A stretch of DNA of 64,000 nucleotides from Rhodocyclaceae bacterium (GTDB lineage Bacteria > Pseudomonadota > Gammaproteobacteria > Burkholderiales > Rhodocyclaceae): contig JAEUNM010000101.1 of assembly GCA_016791105.1 (NCBI GenBank), forward strand, positions 57,105 to 121,104, in the 5' to 3' direction. The notes under the pieces were generated by a model. The model saw nothing but the letters and a program-made list of their open reading frames with translations, searched no databases and was not told the origin of the DNA. The translations under genes and the position numbers were made by a program. Below, piece after piece: positions 63,780 to 64,000 of this stretch. Positions within the stretch are counted from its first letter, which is position 1. Each line of letters begins with the position of its first letter.

Positions 63780-64000
63780 ACAGGGCTAGCGCATGAATGT
63801 TATACAAGACCGAAGAGGTGTGCGCGATAGGCGTCGGAAGTGGCGGCGATAAGGCGTCGAACTTTGATACCGCCTTTGCGGGGGATGGGATCAAGGCGGA
63901 TGAGGTTCATGGTGATATGTTTTAGCAGGGAGAGGTTGTGTGCGGCATGGCCGGTGCGAGCGCGCATTTGATCGTCGCCGAAGACGACATCCATACACCA
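63780..64000 (-). mobile_element. End of an ISAs1-family insertion sequence, cut by the window edge
   Basis: The end of the transposase frame lies here, and the sequence CAGGGCTAGCGC near 63780 has the look of a terminal repeat beginning CAGGG. The other end and target duplication are outside the window. Exact boundary is uncertain. Confidence 0.55.
63800..64000 (-). CDS. ISAs1-family transposase, C-terminal fragment
   Basis: 66 residues from the window edge to a TAA at 63800, with the start outside. The segment MDVVFGDDQMRARTGHAAHN followed by LSLLKHITMNLIRLD is the conserved C-terminal part of ISAs1/H-repeat transposases (pattern LDVxFxED..R.R...AA.NLA.LR...LNLL). The catalytic core is not visible. 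Whether the element is intact cannot be told. Confidence 0.8.
   Translation of the reverse strand, partial: WCMDVVFGDDQMRARTGHAAHNLSLLKHITMNLIRLDPIPRKGGIKVRRLIAATSDAYRAHLFGLV

Overview
This 64 kb window looks like chromosome of a free-living, high-GC betaproteobacterium, possibly of Rhodocyclales/Nitrosomonadales type. The grounds are gene content and order: mreBCD-mrdA-rodA-rlpA divergent from gatCAB, waaF and ilvE separated by a small CHCC zinc-finger gene, an olsB/olsA ornithine-lipid pair, and a TssK-led type VI secretion cluster. No species can be named from the sequence alone. Coding density is high. I see no tRNA, rRNA, CRISPR array or prophage. The only mobile DNA is the end of an ISAs1-family element cut by the right edge.

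Region 1 (1-11.4 kb, all minus strand) is part of a type VI secretion cluster read tssK-tssL-tssM-tagF-tssA-tssB-tssC-hcp-tagJ. It covers baseplate, membrane complex, sheath and tube. TssE, TssF, TssG, ClpV and VgrG are not in the window and probably lie past the left edge. Region 2 (11.6-14.6 kb) holds a CYTH-CHAD protein divergent from two small paralogous DNA-binding-like proteins, with a perfect palindrome between them, followed by sixA. Region 3 (14.6-24 kb) is mixed: olsB/olsA, an NTF2-like protein, a glycosyltransferase, a SulP transporter split by an in-frame amber codon, an AraC-type regulator, an AMACR-like racemase preceded by a 23-codon leader ORF, and a lipoprotein divergent from an XRE-type regulator.

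Region 4 (24-36 kb) carries a tightly packed minus-strand set of a diiron oxygen-sensor-like MBL protein, a periplasmic solute-binding protein and a membrane diguanylate cyclase, with an orphan GspE-like ATPase upstream. It also holds a KimA-like APC transporter, a membrane-anchored rhodanese, and a Ser/Thr kinase coupled to an OmpA-like lipoprotein. Region 5 (36.6-43.5 kb) is the cell-shape cluster mreB-mreC-mreD-mrdA-rodA-rlpA, with hairpins at the mreB ribosome-binding site and after mreB.

Region 6 (43.6-63.7 kb) is mostly housekeeping: gatCAB, an M1 peptidase coupled to a ChaN-PDZ protein, pyrE, xth, comM, cysC, a phosphomannomutase, a YheT hydrolase, waaF, ilvE, a Nudix hydrolase with an apparently leaderless promoter, mnmA and a glutathione transferase. 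The most interesting candidates are the CHAD/paired-regulator/SixA locus, the MBL-sensor/binding-protein/cyclase operon, the broken SulP gene and the mreB hairpins.
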